A stretch of 64,000 bases of DNA. It comes from Moringa oleifera. Lineage: Eukaryota > Streptophyta > Magnoliopsida > Brassicales > Moringaceae. A program made the position numbers and the translations under genes. The stretch spans positions 6,532,001 to 6,596,000 of the forward strand of contig JAJFZO010000229.1 in NCBI GenBank assembly GCA_021397835.1, read 5' to 3'. The first letter of the stretch is position 1, and the number at the start of each line of letters is the position of its first letter. Below are positions 11,393 through 21,910 of the stretch, in pieces. The notes under the pieces were generated by a model that ran no database searches, was not told where the DNA came from, and worked only from the letters and a program-made list of their open reading frames with translations.

Positions 11393-12015
11393 CCATCGAT
11401 GGTCCCTTGCCATCGAAGAATCGTCCATCACTATCGAAACAATTTCGCACTTAGCGGCTTGGGCGCTGCAGCACTCGACGACTTGCATGATCGATGGGCC
11501 TTTCGCTCATCAGCTTGCGGCTCGTTTGGTGCTGTTGCTGCCCATTTGTACGTACAGCATGTGAGTGGTGATCTAGTCATGCATATTGGCATGCTCCATG
11601 CTCCCACATTGAACCGTCAGTTAACATGTCGCTTCAAACTCGACCCTGAGCCAAACGTTGGCTTTTCGTGGGTGACATCGGGACCCTGTGTCACGTGCCT
11701 TCATAAACGAAATTCGATGATTCAAGTCAGCTGTCTTTGCACCATGTGCCTGGCGGGCATGGGTGGAAACCATAGTCTGGCCTCATGCTCCAAGTGCGGC
11801 TTGTTTCGGCATGTGGCTACTTTGGCTCATGGACGCTCGGTCGTCCCCTCGGGTGCAAAAAGTGTTGCGATCGGAATGGCCTCGACCTTTGCCTATCCAA
11901 GCGAAAGCATTTGCCCTATGTCCCATTGATTTTAAGCAACGATAGGAATAGCTTTGGCCGCAGGGAGCCTTGCTACACGCTTCGGTCCTAGTTGGCATGA
12001 CGTCTCGAAGGATGC
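11393..12015 (+). other. 5' external transcribed spacer-like segment, unit 2
   Basis: Homologous to the segments upstream of 18S in the other units, from a catcgatggtcccttgcc stretch to the gatgc just before 18S. It lacks the ~103-bp insertion of unit 1. Upstream it joins directly to A subrepeats, so the AT-rich block, C segment and B subrepeats are missing at this junction. Confidence 0.7.
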
Positions 12016-12148
12016 TACCTTGTTGATCCTGCCAGTAGTCATATGATTGTCTCAAAGATTAATCCATGCATGTGTAAGTATGAACTAATTCAAATTGTGA
12101 AACTGTGAATGGCTCATTAAATCAATTATAGTTTTGTTTGATAGTACC
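12016..12148 (+). pseudogene. 18S rRNA pseudogene, 5' fragment of 133 nt (unit 2)
   Basis: Begins TACCTTGTTGATCCTG and ends at atagtacc, where an LTR starting TGTCAAA follows. The breakpoint, about nt 132 of 18S, is the same as in units 5 and 6 and differs from the nt 346 breakpoint of unit 1. Confidence 0.9.
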
Positions 12149-12433
12149 TGTCAAATCCTTGAATCTGAGTACCAAGGCATAGGCATGGCGAGTCTTGCTC
12201 CATGCCCGGACCTACAAGTGTGGAGGACCACACTAACAAGGCAAAAACGCATGAGTTAGATATGAAAATGAATATGGGAGACTTGGTGAGAGATCAAGTT
12301 TCATACTTACAGTGGCAAGATTTGTTGGTGACTTGGGAACATTGTGGAGCAAGGGACAAAGCACACAAACAGACCCATAAGCCTGCTTATGGGGAAAGCA
12401 ACAGAGATGCCTCAAGCAAGCACTAGCACATGG
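12149..12433 (+). mobile_element. Chromovirus LTR stub (unit 2)
   Basis: The first ~285 bp of an LTR (TGTCAAATCC start). It ends at an agcactagcacatgg stretch and is then directly fused to 26S sequence. The rest of the element, the 18S remainder, ITS1, 5.8S, ITS2 and the first part of 26S are absent. Confidence 0.88.
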
Positions 12434-13001
12434 CGAACAAGTACTATGAGGGAAAGGTGAAAAGGACTTTGAAAAAAGACTTAAAGAGTGCTAGAAATTG
12501 TCAGGAGGGAAGCGGGTGAGGGCCGATGATGCACCTCAGTCAAATGTGGAACGGCCACGAGCTGGTCTGTCGATCGACTCGAGGTATGAACCGACGCGGA
12601 TTGCGATGACGACCAATGCTTGAGCCTTTGATACACTCATGGAGACATCGTTGTCGAGATCATGGCTGGCAATGCGCTCCCCGCATCGGCTGGCAAGCTC
12701 TTCATGCGACCCGTCTTGAAACACGGACCAAGGAGTGTGACATGCGTATGAGTCAATAGACGAGTAAACTCGTAAGGTGTAAGGAAGCTGATTGGTGGGA
12801 TCCCTTGTGGGTGCACTGTCGATCGACCTCAATCTTTTGAGAAGGGTTTGAGTGTGAGCATGCCTATCAAGACCCGAAAGATGGTGAACTATGCCTGAAC
12901 AGGGCGAAGCCAGAGCAAACTCTGATGGAGGCCCGCAGCGATTCTAACGTGCAAATCGTTCGTGTGGCTTGCGTATATGGGTAAAAGACTAATTGAATCA
13001 C

Positions 13002-13033
<32 letters not shown>

Positions 13034-15361
13034 AGATAGCTGGAGCTCAGATGCGAGTTCTATTAGGTAAAACCAATGATTAGAGGCATCGGGAATGCAA
13101 TGCCATCGACTTATTCTCAAACTTTAAATAGGTAGTATGGGGCAGCTACTTCGTTGAGCCATCCGACGAAATCGAGAGCTCCAAGTGGGCCATTTTTGGT
13201 AAGCAAAATTGGCAATGTGAGATGAACCAAAAGCCGGGTTACGATGCCCAACTACGCGTTAACCTAGAACCCACAAAGGCTGTTAGTCGATTAAGACAGC
13301 AAGACGGTGGTCATGAAAGTCAAAATCCGCTAAGGAGTGTGTAACAACTCTCTTGTCGAATCAACTAGCCTCGAAAATGGATGACGCTGAAGCGCGGGAC
13401 CTATACCCGGCTGTTAGGGCAAGGGCCGGCCAAGCCCAATGAGTAGGAGGGTGCGGTGATCGTCGTAAAACCCAGGGTACGAGCCCGGGCGGAGCGGCCA
13501 TCGGTGCAGATCTTGTTGATAGTAGCAAATATTCAAATGAGAACTTTGAAGGCTGAAGAGGGGAAAGGTTCCATGTGAACGGCACTTGCACATGTGTTAG
13601 TTGATCCTAAGAGACGAGGGAAGCCCGTCGGATAGCGCCTCAACGCGAGCTTCGAAAGGGGATATGGTTAAAATTTTAGAGCCGAGACATGGCGGTTGAC
13701 GGTAACGTTAGGTAGTCCAGAGATGTCTGTGAGGGCACTGAAAAGAGTTATCTTTTCTGTTTAATAGCCTGCCCACCTTGGAAAACGGCTCGGCCGAAGG
13801 TAGGGTTCAGAGGCTGGAAGAGCACCGCATGTTACGTGGTGTCCGGTGCAACCTCGGCAGCCCTTGAAAATCCATAGGACTGAGTGCCTCCCACACCCGA
13901 TCATACTCATAACCGCATCAAGTCTCCAAGGTGGATAGCCTCTGGTCGATGGAACAATGTAGGCAAGCGAAGTCGGCAAAATGGAATCATAACCTCGAAA
14001 AAAGGATTCGCTCTGAGGGTTGGTCATGGGGGTCCCATTCTCGAACCTATTGACTATTGGTGGACTACTAGAGCTACTTCAGCGGCGAGAGCGGGTCATC
14101 GCGTGGTGGTCGAGGGGCGGACTGGGAACGATTCCTTCGGGGGCCTTCCTCGGGCATCAAATAGCTAACTCAGAACTAGTACAGACAAGGGAAATCTGAC
14201 TGTTTAATTAAAACAAAGCATTGCGATGGTTCCTGTAAATGCTCACGCAATGTGATTTTTGCCTAGTGCTCTAAATGTCAAAGTGACACGCATGAATGGA
14301 TTAACGAGATTCCCGCTGTCCCTATCTACTATCTAACGAAACCACAGCCAACGGAATGGGCTTGGCAAAATTAGCGGGGAAAGAAGACCTTGTTGAGCTT
14401 GACTCTAGTCTGACTTTAGGAAATGACTTGAGAGGTGTAGGATAAGTAGGAGCCAAAAACGGCTAAAGTGAAATACCACTACTTTTAATGTTATTTTACT
14501 TATTCCATGAATTAGAGGCGGGGCGTCGCCCCTCTTTTCGGACCCAAGGTCGGCTTCGACCTGCCAATCCAGGCGGAAGACATTGTCAGGTGGAGAGTTT
14601 GGCTGGGGCGGCACATCCGTTAAAAGATCACACAGGTGTCCTAAGATGAGCTCAACGAGAACAAAAATCTCATGTGGAATAAAAGGGTAAAAGCTCGTTT
14701 GATTTTGATTTCCAGTACGAATATGAACTGTGAAAGCGTTTCCTATCGATCCTTTAGACCTTCAAAATTTGAAGCTAGAAGTGTTAGGAAAGTTACCACA
14801 AGGATAACTGGCTTGTGGCAGCCAAGCGTTCATAGCGACGTTGCTTTTTGATCCTTCGATGTTGGCTCTTCCTATCATTGTGAAGCAGAATTCACCAAGT
14901 GTTGGATTGTTCACCCACCAAAGGCAATGTGAGCTAGGTTTAGACAGCCGTGAGACAAGTTAGTTTTACCTGTTGCAATAGTAATTCAACCTAGTACGAG
15001 AGGAACTGTTGATTTGCACAATTTGTCATCGCGCTTGGTTGAAAAGCCAGTGGCATGAAGCTACCATGCACTGGATTATGATTGAACGCCTCTAAGTCAG
15101 AATCTGGGCTAGAAGCGATGCATGCACTTGTCGCCCGATTGTTGACCTACAGTAGGGGCCTCCTAGCCCCCAAAGGCACGTGTCGTTGGCCAAGCCCGCA
15201 TGGCGGAGGAGCCTCGCGGGCTGCCTTGAAGTGTGATTTCTACCGAGCAACAAGTAGAATCATTTGTAGATGACTTAAATATGCGACGGGGTATTGTAAG
15301 TGGTAGAGTGGCCTAACTACCATGGTCCACTGAGATTCAACCCTTTGTCGCTTCGATTCGT
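12434..15361 (+). pseudogene. 26S rRNA pseudogene, 5'-truncated (unit 2)
   Basis: Begins in the cgaacaagtac region (a few hundred nt into 26S) and runs to the 3' end near GATTCGT. The sarcin-ricin loop AGTACGAGAGGAAC is intact at 14993-15006 and the ggataactggcttgtggc peptidyl-transferase segment is recognisable. It is broken by the missing 5' part and by an 84-nt deletion at about 14283, between two gtga repeats, which removes the conserved segment containing aactatgactctcttaagg. Other small losses occur in variable regions. Confidence 0.92.
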
Positions 15362-15561
15362 CCCCTCCCCTCTTTCTTGAACCCCCACAATAATTGTCCC
15401 TCTCTTTTCGGCAATCGATGCCCCAAGGTCTAAAATCGTCCCTCAAGATAATGATCTGGAAAAAGAAGCAAGTCCTTTCGACTTGTGGAGAATGAGAAAT
15501 ACAAGGGAAAAACACTTGGAAACATATCGAGAAGCATTGGGGAACTAAGTGCTACTCTAAT

Positions 15562-15604
<43 letters not shown>

Positions 15605-15640
15605 AATAGAAACTTATCCTTCGATGCTGTCCCTCGATAA
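15362..15640 (+). other. Spacer leader after 26S, unit 3
   Basis: Pyrimidine-rich run just after 26S, then a non-repetitive segment ending in an (AT)n tract. It has counterparts after each 26S copy. A Pol I termination or 3' processing role is plausible from position only. Confidence 0.65.
15566..15602. repeat. (AT)n microsatellite
   Basis: About 18 AT dinucleotides. Homologous sites in other units have only short AT or A runs (around 45-60, 25685-25700, 39350-39362 and 56380-56391), so this site has expanded in unit 3. Confidence 0.9.
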
Positions 15641-16225
15641 AATACTGCCCAGTGAGCGAGCCAGGGGAGTCATGTCACACGGACACTAGGCACGAGAGGC
15701 ATGCCTCGGTAGCGCCCAGCAGGCACGGCATGGGCACCTTGCCCAGCGTGCGGCAGTGGTGGGCACGCCAACCAAGCCATTGGTTTTCATTACTTGCCAG
15801 CCTCTTCGCACCTGACCCTTGACATGGTGCCCAGCGAGTGAGCTAGGGAAGCTATGTTGCACAGACCCTGGGCACCGGAGGCATGCCTCGATAGCCCTCA
15901 GTAGGCATGGCACGGGCTGCTTGCCCAGCGTGTAGCAGCGGTGGGCGCGCCAGCCAGGCCACGGGCACCCATCACGAGCTAGCCCCCTCGTTCTTGCCCC
16001 TCGACTTACTGCCCAGCGAGCGAGCGAGGGGAGCCACATCACACGAACCCTGAGCACAGGAGGCATGCCTTGGCAGCCCCTAGTAGGCATGGCATGGGCT
16101 TCTTGCCCAGCGTGCAGCAACGGTAGGCGCGCCAGCTAGGCCACAGACGCCCATTGCGATCCAGCCCTCTTGTCCCTACCCTCAACATGGTGCCCAGCGT
16201 GCGAAACAGGGGTCCCACAGTTGTC
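15641..16225 (+). repeat. IGS A subrepeats, unit 3 (about three copies)
   Basis: Short A array with the same palindromes and stem-loop as the large array at 4323. It ends with the gtgcgaaacaggggtccc form that also closes the arrays near 11350 and 60605. Confidence 0.8.
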
Positions 16226-16650
16226 CCCAGCAAGCACGGTGCCAGCCTTGCTAGGGATGCCCCACGCGAGCAGTCGTGAGCATGCACTAAGGCTTGGTAC
16301 GTGCTGTGGGCGTTGATTTCATGGGCAAGCTGGGCTTGGCCATGTCCCCTGGCTGTGATGGAACCTAAGGGCAGCCAAGGGGTAGCTGGAGGTTTGCTGG
16401 AAAGGGCAGCCGGCATGTACCCTAGGCTAGGCAGAGGCACAGCTGCCCCAGCCTGCTGGCGGCAATGCCCAGTTGCGAAATTGGTGTGAATTGATTGTCT
16501 TTTCATCATGAAATTGGTCTCGAAATGACTTAAATAAAATCATCTAATTTATGAGGAGTCTGCCCTCAAGTTTGGGATTATTTCGACTCACGGGCTATTT
16601 TTCATGATTTCTTCAATTTTTGGTTGTAAAAAATTGACTAAAAAAATTTA
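16226..16650 (+). other. IGS AT-rich unique block, unit 3 (shortened)
   Basis: Single-copy spacer block. It starts from a gccagccttgctagg stretch and continues through a ggcttggccatgtcccctgg stretch to an A/T-rich tail with aaaaatttagtg. Longer homologues lie at 25953-26560 and 60641-61255. About 200 bp of the AT-rich tail are missing here, apparently through a join at short tgcc.atcc homology. Confidence 0.65.
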
Positions 16651-16860
16651 GTGCCTATCCTTACATGGGTGGGTGCTAGGCTTGGGGAACCCAGCATGCA
16701 TGGCATGGGCAGGGCGGCTTGTTGCGCTGCCCATCCAGCTGGTGGTGCATGGTTGTGGGGACCAAGCCGCCCTGCCCATCCAGCCAGTGGTGCGTGGTTG
16801 TGGCGGCCACCACTGCCGACAGGTAGGCGGTTGATGACGTCTGTCGAAGAGTGTGGGATG
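16651..16860 (+). other. IGS C segment, unit 3
   Basis: Homologous to the C segments of the other units, from a gtgctaggcttggggaaccc stretch to the start of the B subrepeats. It includes a short tandem duplication of the gcccatccagc..gtggtgc..ggttgtgg part. The hairpin present in the other units is degraded here. Confidence 0.55.
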
Positions 16861-17806
16861 CCTGATCAGAAGCCAACGGAGTAAGGAAAACATAGAAAAT
16901 AAAATTCGTTAAATTGTGGGCAACAAAACAAGAAAAATCATGGGATAATGAGCTGGGATGTTGCAAGACAAGCTCGGCGGTGTGGGCGGCAAGGCTAACG
17001 ATGATGTAGACGATGTGAGGGCCAAATCACTAGGGGGATTTTGAGCATGTGGAGTGCTTCATTGGAAGCCTTCAAGGCGAGGGACGCTGGGTTGAATCTC
17101 AACGCTGAGGCTTGCCTAGGCGTACTCGTTGTGCAGCACAATCAACGACATGATCCGCTAAATCATGGGATAATAAGCTAGGATGTGGCTAGACAAGGTC
17201 AACAGTATAGGTAGCGAAGCTAACGATGATGCATGCTACGCGAGGGCCAAATTACTGAGGGGATATCGAGCATGCAGAGTGCTTCATCGTAGGCCCTCGA
17301 GGCGGCAGACACAAGGTTAGATCTCGATGCTCAAGCTTGCCTAGACAGACTCATTGTGCAATGCAATCGACGACACGATCGTCTATCGTTAGCATCGAGC
17401 GAGCCACATGGCTAGCTTGGGCACGGCGTGACACCCATACTGCCAAGGCCTCATCAATGGGAAAAACATAGGAAACAAAATCCACTAAATTGTGGGATAA
17501 TAAGCTGGGATGTGGCTAGACAAGTACGATGGTATGGGCGATGAAGCTAACGATGATAAATGCTACACGAGGGCCAAATCGCTGGGGGGATTTCGAGCAT
17601 GCGGAGTGCTTCATCGCAGGCCCTCAAGGCGGGGAATGCAGGGTTGGACCCCGATGCTCAGGCTTGCCGAGGCGGACTCTTTGCGCAGCGCGGTTGATGA
17701 CAAGATCGTTGGCTGTTAGCATCGAGCGAGCCACACGACCAGCCTGGGCACCACGTGACACCCCTGCTGCCAAGGCCTTATCGATGGTCCCTTAGCATCA
17801 AAGAAT
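16861..17806 (+). repeat. IGS B subrepeats, unit 3 (about three copies), fused to an LTR
   Basis: About three B copies; the marker gataataagctgg occurs near 17169 and 17496. The last copy runs a few bases into the 5' ETS (a cccttagcatcaaagaatt stretch), then switches to LTR sequence gggtggcctatccg at 17807. The whole 5' ETS and 18S 5' end of this unit are missing. Confidence 0.75.
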
Positions 17807-18169
17807 TGGGTGGCCTATCCGAAAAACGTGTGATAACTAAGAGGGAGTGTTTGAGTAGGACACTCCTCAACTAGTATAAAAAAGGGGCTTGGGTTCAGTT
17901 GTAAAGACATTGAGTAATACAAACTCAAGTGTGTGGGTAGCTAGAGGCTTTGGGTACTCTTAGAGAGAGACCCTTCTTTTGTAAATAGTTCCTTTATTTT
18001 AAATAAAGGTTGAGAAAGAGTTCTCGTAATGCTATCTCCTTACTTTGCTTTTACATTGTTATCTCTTCTTCTTCGCTTGGCGTGGGCTTAAAAAGTTAGG
18101 CTGGTTAGGTGGACGCACATAGCGCCATCACACTAGGGTTATGTTGGTCCAGCAATAAACGATGTGACA
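17807..18169 (+). repeat. 5' LTR of E3, 3' portion
   Basis: Contains the TATAAAA promoter-like site at 17875, the R region and the terminal cgatgtgaca. Up to 17965 it is nearly identical to 3240-3394 of the unit 1 LTR, so the two pieces overlap by about 155 bp. Confidence 0.88.
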
Positions 18170-18172
18170 GCT

Positions 18173-18184
18173 TGGCATCAGAGC
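18173..18184 (+). other. Primer-binding site for initiator tRNA-Met (E3)
   Basis: TGGCATCAGAGC three bases after the LTR. It differs by one base from TGGTATCAGAGC, the complement of the 3' end of plant initiator tRNA-Met, and the match continues loosely into the gcagtttcgatc stretch. Confidence 0.85.
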
Positions 18185-18243
18185 GCAGTTTCGATCACCA
18201 CTTTCTTAAACTTATGATTGATCTTATCGCTGCCAAGGCCCCA

Positions 18244-19708
18244 TACCAGGAGGGAGTGAGTTGATTCGAGAGCATGTTACTCGATTGGAAGAGATTGTTG
18301 GTGCATCGTCGGAGGGGTCGACATGCACATTGGCAGAGTTGATGGAGACAATTGCCCAGTGGTAATCCTCAATGGTAAAAGACATCAGAAACTTCAAAGA
18401 GACTGTGAGGACCTTGAGAATGAGATCGTGTTGCTGAAAAGGGCTGCCTATACATCAACAGTAGGAGCAAACTTTACTGTGGCTAAGCTGAAAGTGCCAG
18501 AACCAAAGCCGTTCCCTAGAGAGAGGAACACCAAAGAGTTGGAGAACTTTTTATGGGATATGGAGCAGTATTTCAAAGATGCTCGAGTGCTCATAAGCGA
18601 CGAGGTAATGATCACATCCATGTACTTATCTGGTGATACTAAGTTGTGATGGCGCACCCATATACAGGATGATCCTATCATGGGAAGACCTAGCATTGAT
18701 TCGTGGGAGACACTCAAAAAGGAATTGAAGGAGCAATTCCTGCCATGTAACACTTCGTTCATGGCTAGAGAATAACTAAAGCGCTTGAAGCAGACGGGCT
18801 TAGAGCGCGACTTTGTGAAGGAGTTCAGTTCCATGATGTTAGACATCAAAAACATGTCGGATGAGGATAGGTTGTTTAACTTCCTAACGAGCTTGCAGCC
18901 GTGGGCTCAAGTAGAACTGAAGTGGCAAGGTGTCAAAGACTTGCCCCCAGCATTTTTCCTGGCAGATAGCTTGCTAGATTTCAAGTATGTAGGTGATGCT
19001 TTCAAAAAAGATGAGAAACGATGGGAGGCTGGAAAGGAGATGAAAAAGCCCAATGGCAAAGGCAGGAAAAAGAAGAATGCCAAGTCCAGCAAGCCTCGAA
19101 GCTCATCCCCTTCAAAGGATAAAGGAAAGAATGTGGACCAAAGGGGTCGCTTCTTATGCAACGGGCCACATAGAGCACGTGACTGTCCATGCAATGATAA
19201 GTTAGCGGTGTTCATAGTAGCAAAGGAATCCCCTGAGGAAAAGGAAGGGAATGCCATAACTCAAGCGAACCCAATCCAATTGTTGAGTGCGATCACACCC
19301 AAGAACTTGCGGAAAGGGTTGATCTATGTCCCGATAAAGGTAAACAAGAAGTATGCAATGGCAATGTTGGATACGGGAGCTACTAACAATTTCATCATGG
19401 AAAGAGAAGTGGGAAAGCTCGAGTTTAAGCTTTCTCTAGCCTCGATCAAGTTCAAAGTAGCGAATGCTAAGACAAAGACAGTATGCGGAGCTGCCGTTAG
19501 GACCCTTGAAGTAGGCGAATGGAAAGGTACGTCCAACTTCATGATAACTCAGTTAGATGACTTTGATGTTATCTTAGGTCTAGAATTCTTCAAACAAGCC
19601 AAGGAATTGGTCATGCCCCACTTAGGTGTATTACTCGTGGCTCATGAGCGATCTTCGAGCCTAATTAGAACCGAAGCAGCAAGGGAGCTTTTGGTAAATA
19701 AAAAGTAG
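18244..19708 (+). pseudogene. gag-protease pseudogene of E3
   Basis: Decayed capsid/nucleocapsid and aspartic protease region. The gag start codon found in E5 (ATG) is ATA here. Stops interrupt the frame at 18647 and 18773 and another ends it at 19706; each lies at a Trp or Gln codon changed by a transition. The longest open part, 18785-19708 (307 codons), holds the gag C-terminal half, a Lys-rich linker, a zinc knuckle of which only the last three ligands remain (C125, H129, C134; position 122 is Arg), and an intact protease motif DTGA (from residue 196). Placement in the chromovirus group rests on the WDMEQYF-type gag and the chromodomain; a Galadriel-like lineage is my recollection and tentative. 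Confidence 0.88.
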
Positions 19709-20237
19709 ATCGGGTTGCAATCTGCAAGGCAGTTTAAGTCAGAACTACAAAAGGGTGAAGTAATGATGCTGGCAGCACTATTCGAGGTAAAACTGATCAG
19801 GTGGTGGAGGTACCTAACGAGGGTGCTGAAGTGTTGAGGGAATTCAACAGCAGGATGCCATCGGAACTCCCCAAGACATTGCCTTCGAGAGGGAATGCTA
19901 ATCATATGATTGGGAAAAAAGTTTCACCCAACATTCCACGCGAGCTTTCTCAAAGAGTTATAGGAAGATGCCGATCGCAAACACAAGAAGGCTAAGCGTG
20001 CACCGCCGACAACTCAAGTTTAATTTGACAAGGAGATAAAGAAAATCCTTGATCACTGAAAGGAGGGCTATAGTAAGATGAATCAGAGGACATACTACTT
20101 AATCCAGTGGAAAGGCACCAGTGAGGTGGATGCGAGGTGGAAAAAAGATACCACATTGTGGCAATTCAAGGACCAGATCAAGGCGTACCACAATAATAAG
20201 CCGACAAGGGTGTCTGGATCTTCTGTTAGGGGTGGTT
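19709..20237 (+). pseudogene. Deleted pol remnant with chromodomain (E3)
   Basis: Carries the start of the reverse transcriptase region to about 19909, then jumps to the integrase C-terminal part with an HPTFHVS-like motif (read as NIPRELS by decay). A chromodomain-like segment follows near 20085-20195, including YYLIQWKG and aromatic residues spaced as in chromodomains. A TGA at 20057 separates integrase and chromodomain; the same stop is present in E4 (32524) and E5 (49570). A purine-rich AGGGGTGG just before the LTR is the likely polypurine tract. Confidence 0.82.
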
Positions 20238-20801
20238 TGTCAGACCTTTGAATCTGAGTGCCAAGGCATAGCCATGGTGAGTCTTGCTCCATGCCTGGAC
20301 CTTTAAATGTGGAGGACCACGCTAGCAAGGCAAAAACTCATGAGTTAGATATAGGAACGAATGCAGGAGACATGGTGAGAAATCGAGTTTCATACTCATA
20401 GTGGCGAGATATGCTGATGAGCTAGGAACGTTGTAGAGTGGGGGATGAAGTACACAAACAAACCCACAAGCCTGCTTAAAGGGAAAGCGGTAGAGATGCC
20501 TCAAGCAAGCACCAACATATAGTGGTGCGAATAAGTCCAGTGACGGGAACACAAGGCAGATTTCGAGAACCCAACTTGGCATGGATGGAAAGTCCAGCAA
20601 GCGAACATATTCCACAAAGAAAGGATATGGCTATTGGCTAGGGGAGGATCAAGGCCATAGAAGGATAAGAAAGAGATGTCTATCCTGAAAGCCAAGAGAG
20701 ATAAGGCTCGAGAAGAGTCCTGAACAGGGACCACCTCCTCAAGCATGTCCAAACCGATTGAAAGTGGTTAAGAAGGCTTGGAGAAGACTTCAAATGAGAT
20801 G

Positions 20802-21028
20802 AGGTCCTTGACTCAAGGAGAGTCCTTGCAGGAGAATGATGCTATCCAAATATCCTTGACTCATGGAGATCCTTCTAGAAGAAGGATGCTATCTAAATGG
20901 AGAGTCCTTACGGGAAGAGGATGCTGTCCAAATATCCTTGACTCATAGAGAGTCTTTGCAGGAGAAGAATGCTATCTGAAGATCCTTGACTCATGGAGAG
21001 TCCTTCTGGGAGGAGGATGCTATCTAAA
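20802..21028 (+). repeat. U3 minisatellite in 3' LTR of E3
   Basis: Five tandem copies of the ~48-bp ccttgactca..gagtcc..gatgctatc unit with a short third copy, the same architecture as 2981-3204. Confidence 0.8.
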
Positions 21029-21141
21029 CTTTGAAGATAAGGCTCAATAGGATAAAAGATTCGTGATCAAGATTGGGTGGCCTATATGAATAATGTGCGA
21101 TAAGTAAGAGAGAGTGTTTGAGTAGGACACTCCTCAACTAG

Positions 21142-21148
21142 TATAAAA
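21142..21148 (+). promoter_or_regulatory. LTR TATA-like promoter element
   Basis: TATAAAA about 295 bp before the LTR end, followed by the presumed R region. Homologous sites are TATAAAA at 17875, 44937 and 63253, but CATAAAA at 3304, 33429 and 50475, where the T is lost. Pol II promoter function is inferred from position and motif. Confidence 0.5.
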
Positions 21149-21436
21149 AAAGGGCTTGGGTTCAGTTGTAAAGACATTGAGTAATACAAACTCAAGTGTG
21201 TGAGTAGCTAGAGGCTTTAGGTACTCTTAGAGAGAGACCTTTCTTTTGTAAAGAGTTCCTTTATTTTGAATTAAGATTGAGAAAGAGTTCTCGTAATATT
21301 GTCTCCTTACTTTGCTTTTACATTGTTATCTCTTCTTCTTCGCTTGGCCTGGGCTCAGAAAGTTGGGCTGGCTAGGTGGACGCACTTGGTGCCATTACAC
21401 TAAGGTTACATTGATCCCATAATAGACAATGTGACA

Positions 21437-21910
21437 CCTACTATGGTGGTGACGAGTGAGAGAGAATTAGGGTTTGATTCTGGAGAAGGAGCCTGAGAAA
21501 CAGCTACCACATCCAAGGAAGGCAGCAGGCGGGCAAATTACCCAATCCTAACACGGGGAGGTAGTGACAATAAATAACAATACCGGGCTCTTCGAGTTTA
21601 GTAATTGGAATGAGTACAATCTAAATCCCTTAACGAGTATCCATAGGAGGGCAAGTCTGGTGCCAACAGCCGCGGTAATTCCAGCTTCAATAGCGTATAT
21701 TTAAGTTGTTGCAGTTAGAATGCTCGTAGTTGGACCTTGGGATGGGTCGGTCGATCCGCTTACGGTGCGCATCGATTGGCTTGTCCATACTACTGACGAT
21801 GCGTTCCTAGCCTTAATTGGCCAGGTCGTGCCTCCGGCACTGTTACTTTGAAGAAATTAGAGTGCTCAAAGCAAGTCTACGCTCTGAATACATTAGCATG
21901 GGATAACATC
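21437..21910 (+). pseudogene. 18S rRNA pseudogene, middle fragment (unit 3)
   Basis: 18S continues from the insertion site (cctactatggtgg) for 474 nt, to about nt 815 of the gene, ending gggataacatc. It then joins ITS2. The universal 530-loop reads tgccaacagccgcggtaa instead of TGCCAGCAGCCGCGGTAA. The remaining ~1 kb of 18S, ITS1 and 5.8S are missing. Confidence 0.92.

Larger units (their letters stand above)
17807..21436 (+). mobile_element. Chromovirus element E3, internally deleted
   Basis: Ty3/gypsy-type LTR retrotransposon. It has a partial 5' LTR (17807-18169), a tRNA-Met primer-binding site, a decayed gag and protease region, then a large internal deletion at about 19909 that removes most of reverse transcriptase, RNase H and most of integrase. 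The integrase tail, chromodomain and a full 3' LTR (20238-21436) remain. The 3' end is followed by cctac, the same 5 bp that precede the LTR at 2415. It cannot be autonomous. Confidence 0.9.
20238..21436 (+). repeat. 3' LTR of E3, complete (1199 bp)
   Basis: Starts TGTCAGACC and ends AATGTGACA, with a TGTCA/TGACA terminal inverted repeat. It contains the five-copy U3 minisatellite at 20802-21028, TATAAAA at 21142-21148 and a T/A-rich polyadenylation region after an agagttcctttatttt stretch. It is directly followed by 18S at cctactatggtgg. This is the best reference LTR of the long-U3 type. Confidence 0.92.

Noticed and set aside
18173..18184. tRNA-Met gene near the LTR
   Set aside because: Only the short segment complementary to the tRNA 3' end is present; no cloverleaf sequence follows. 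It is the retroelement primer-binding site.
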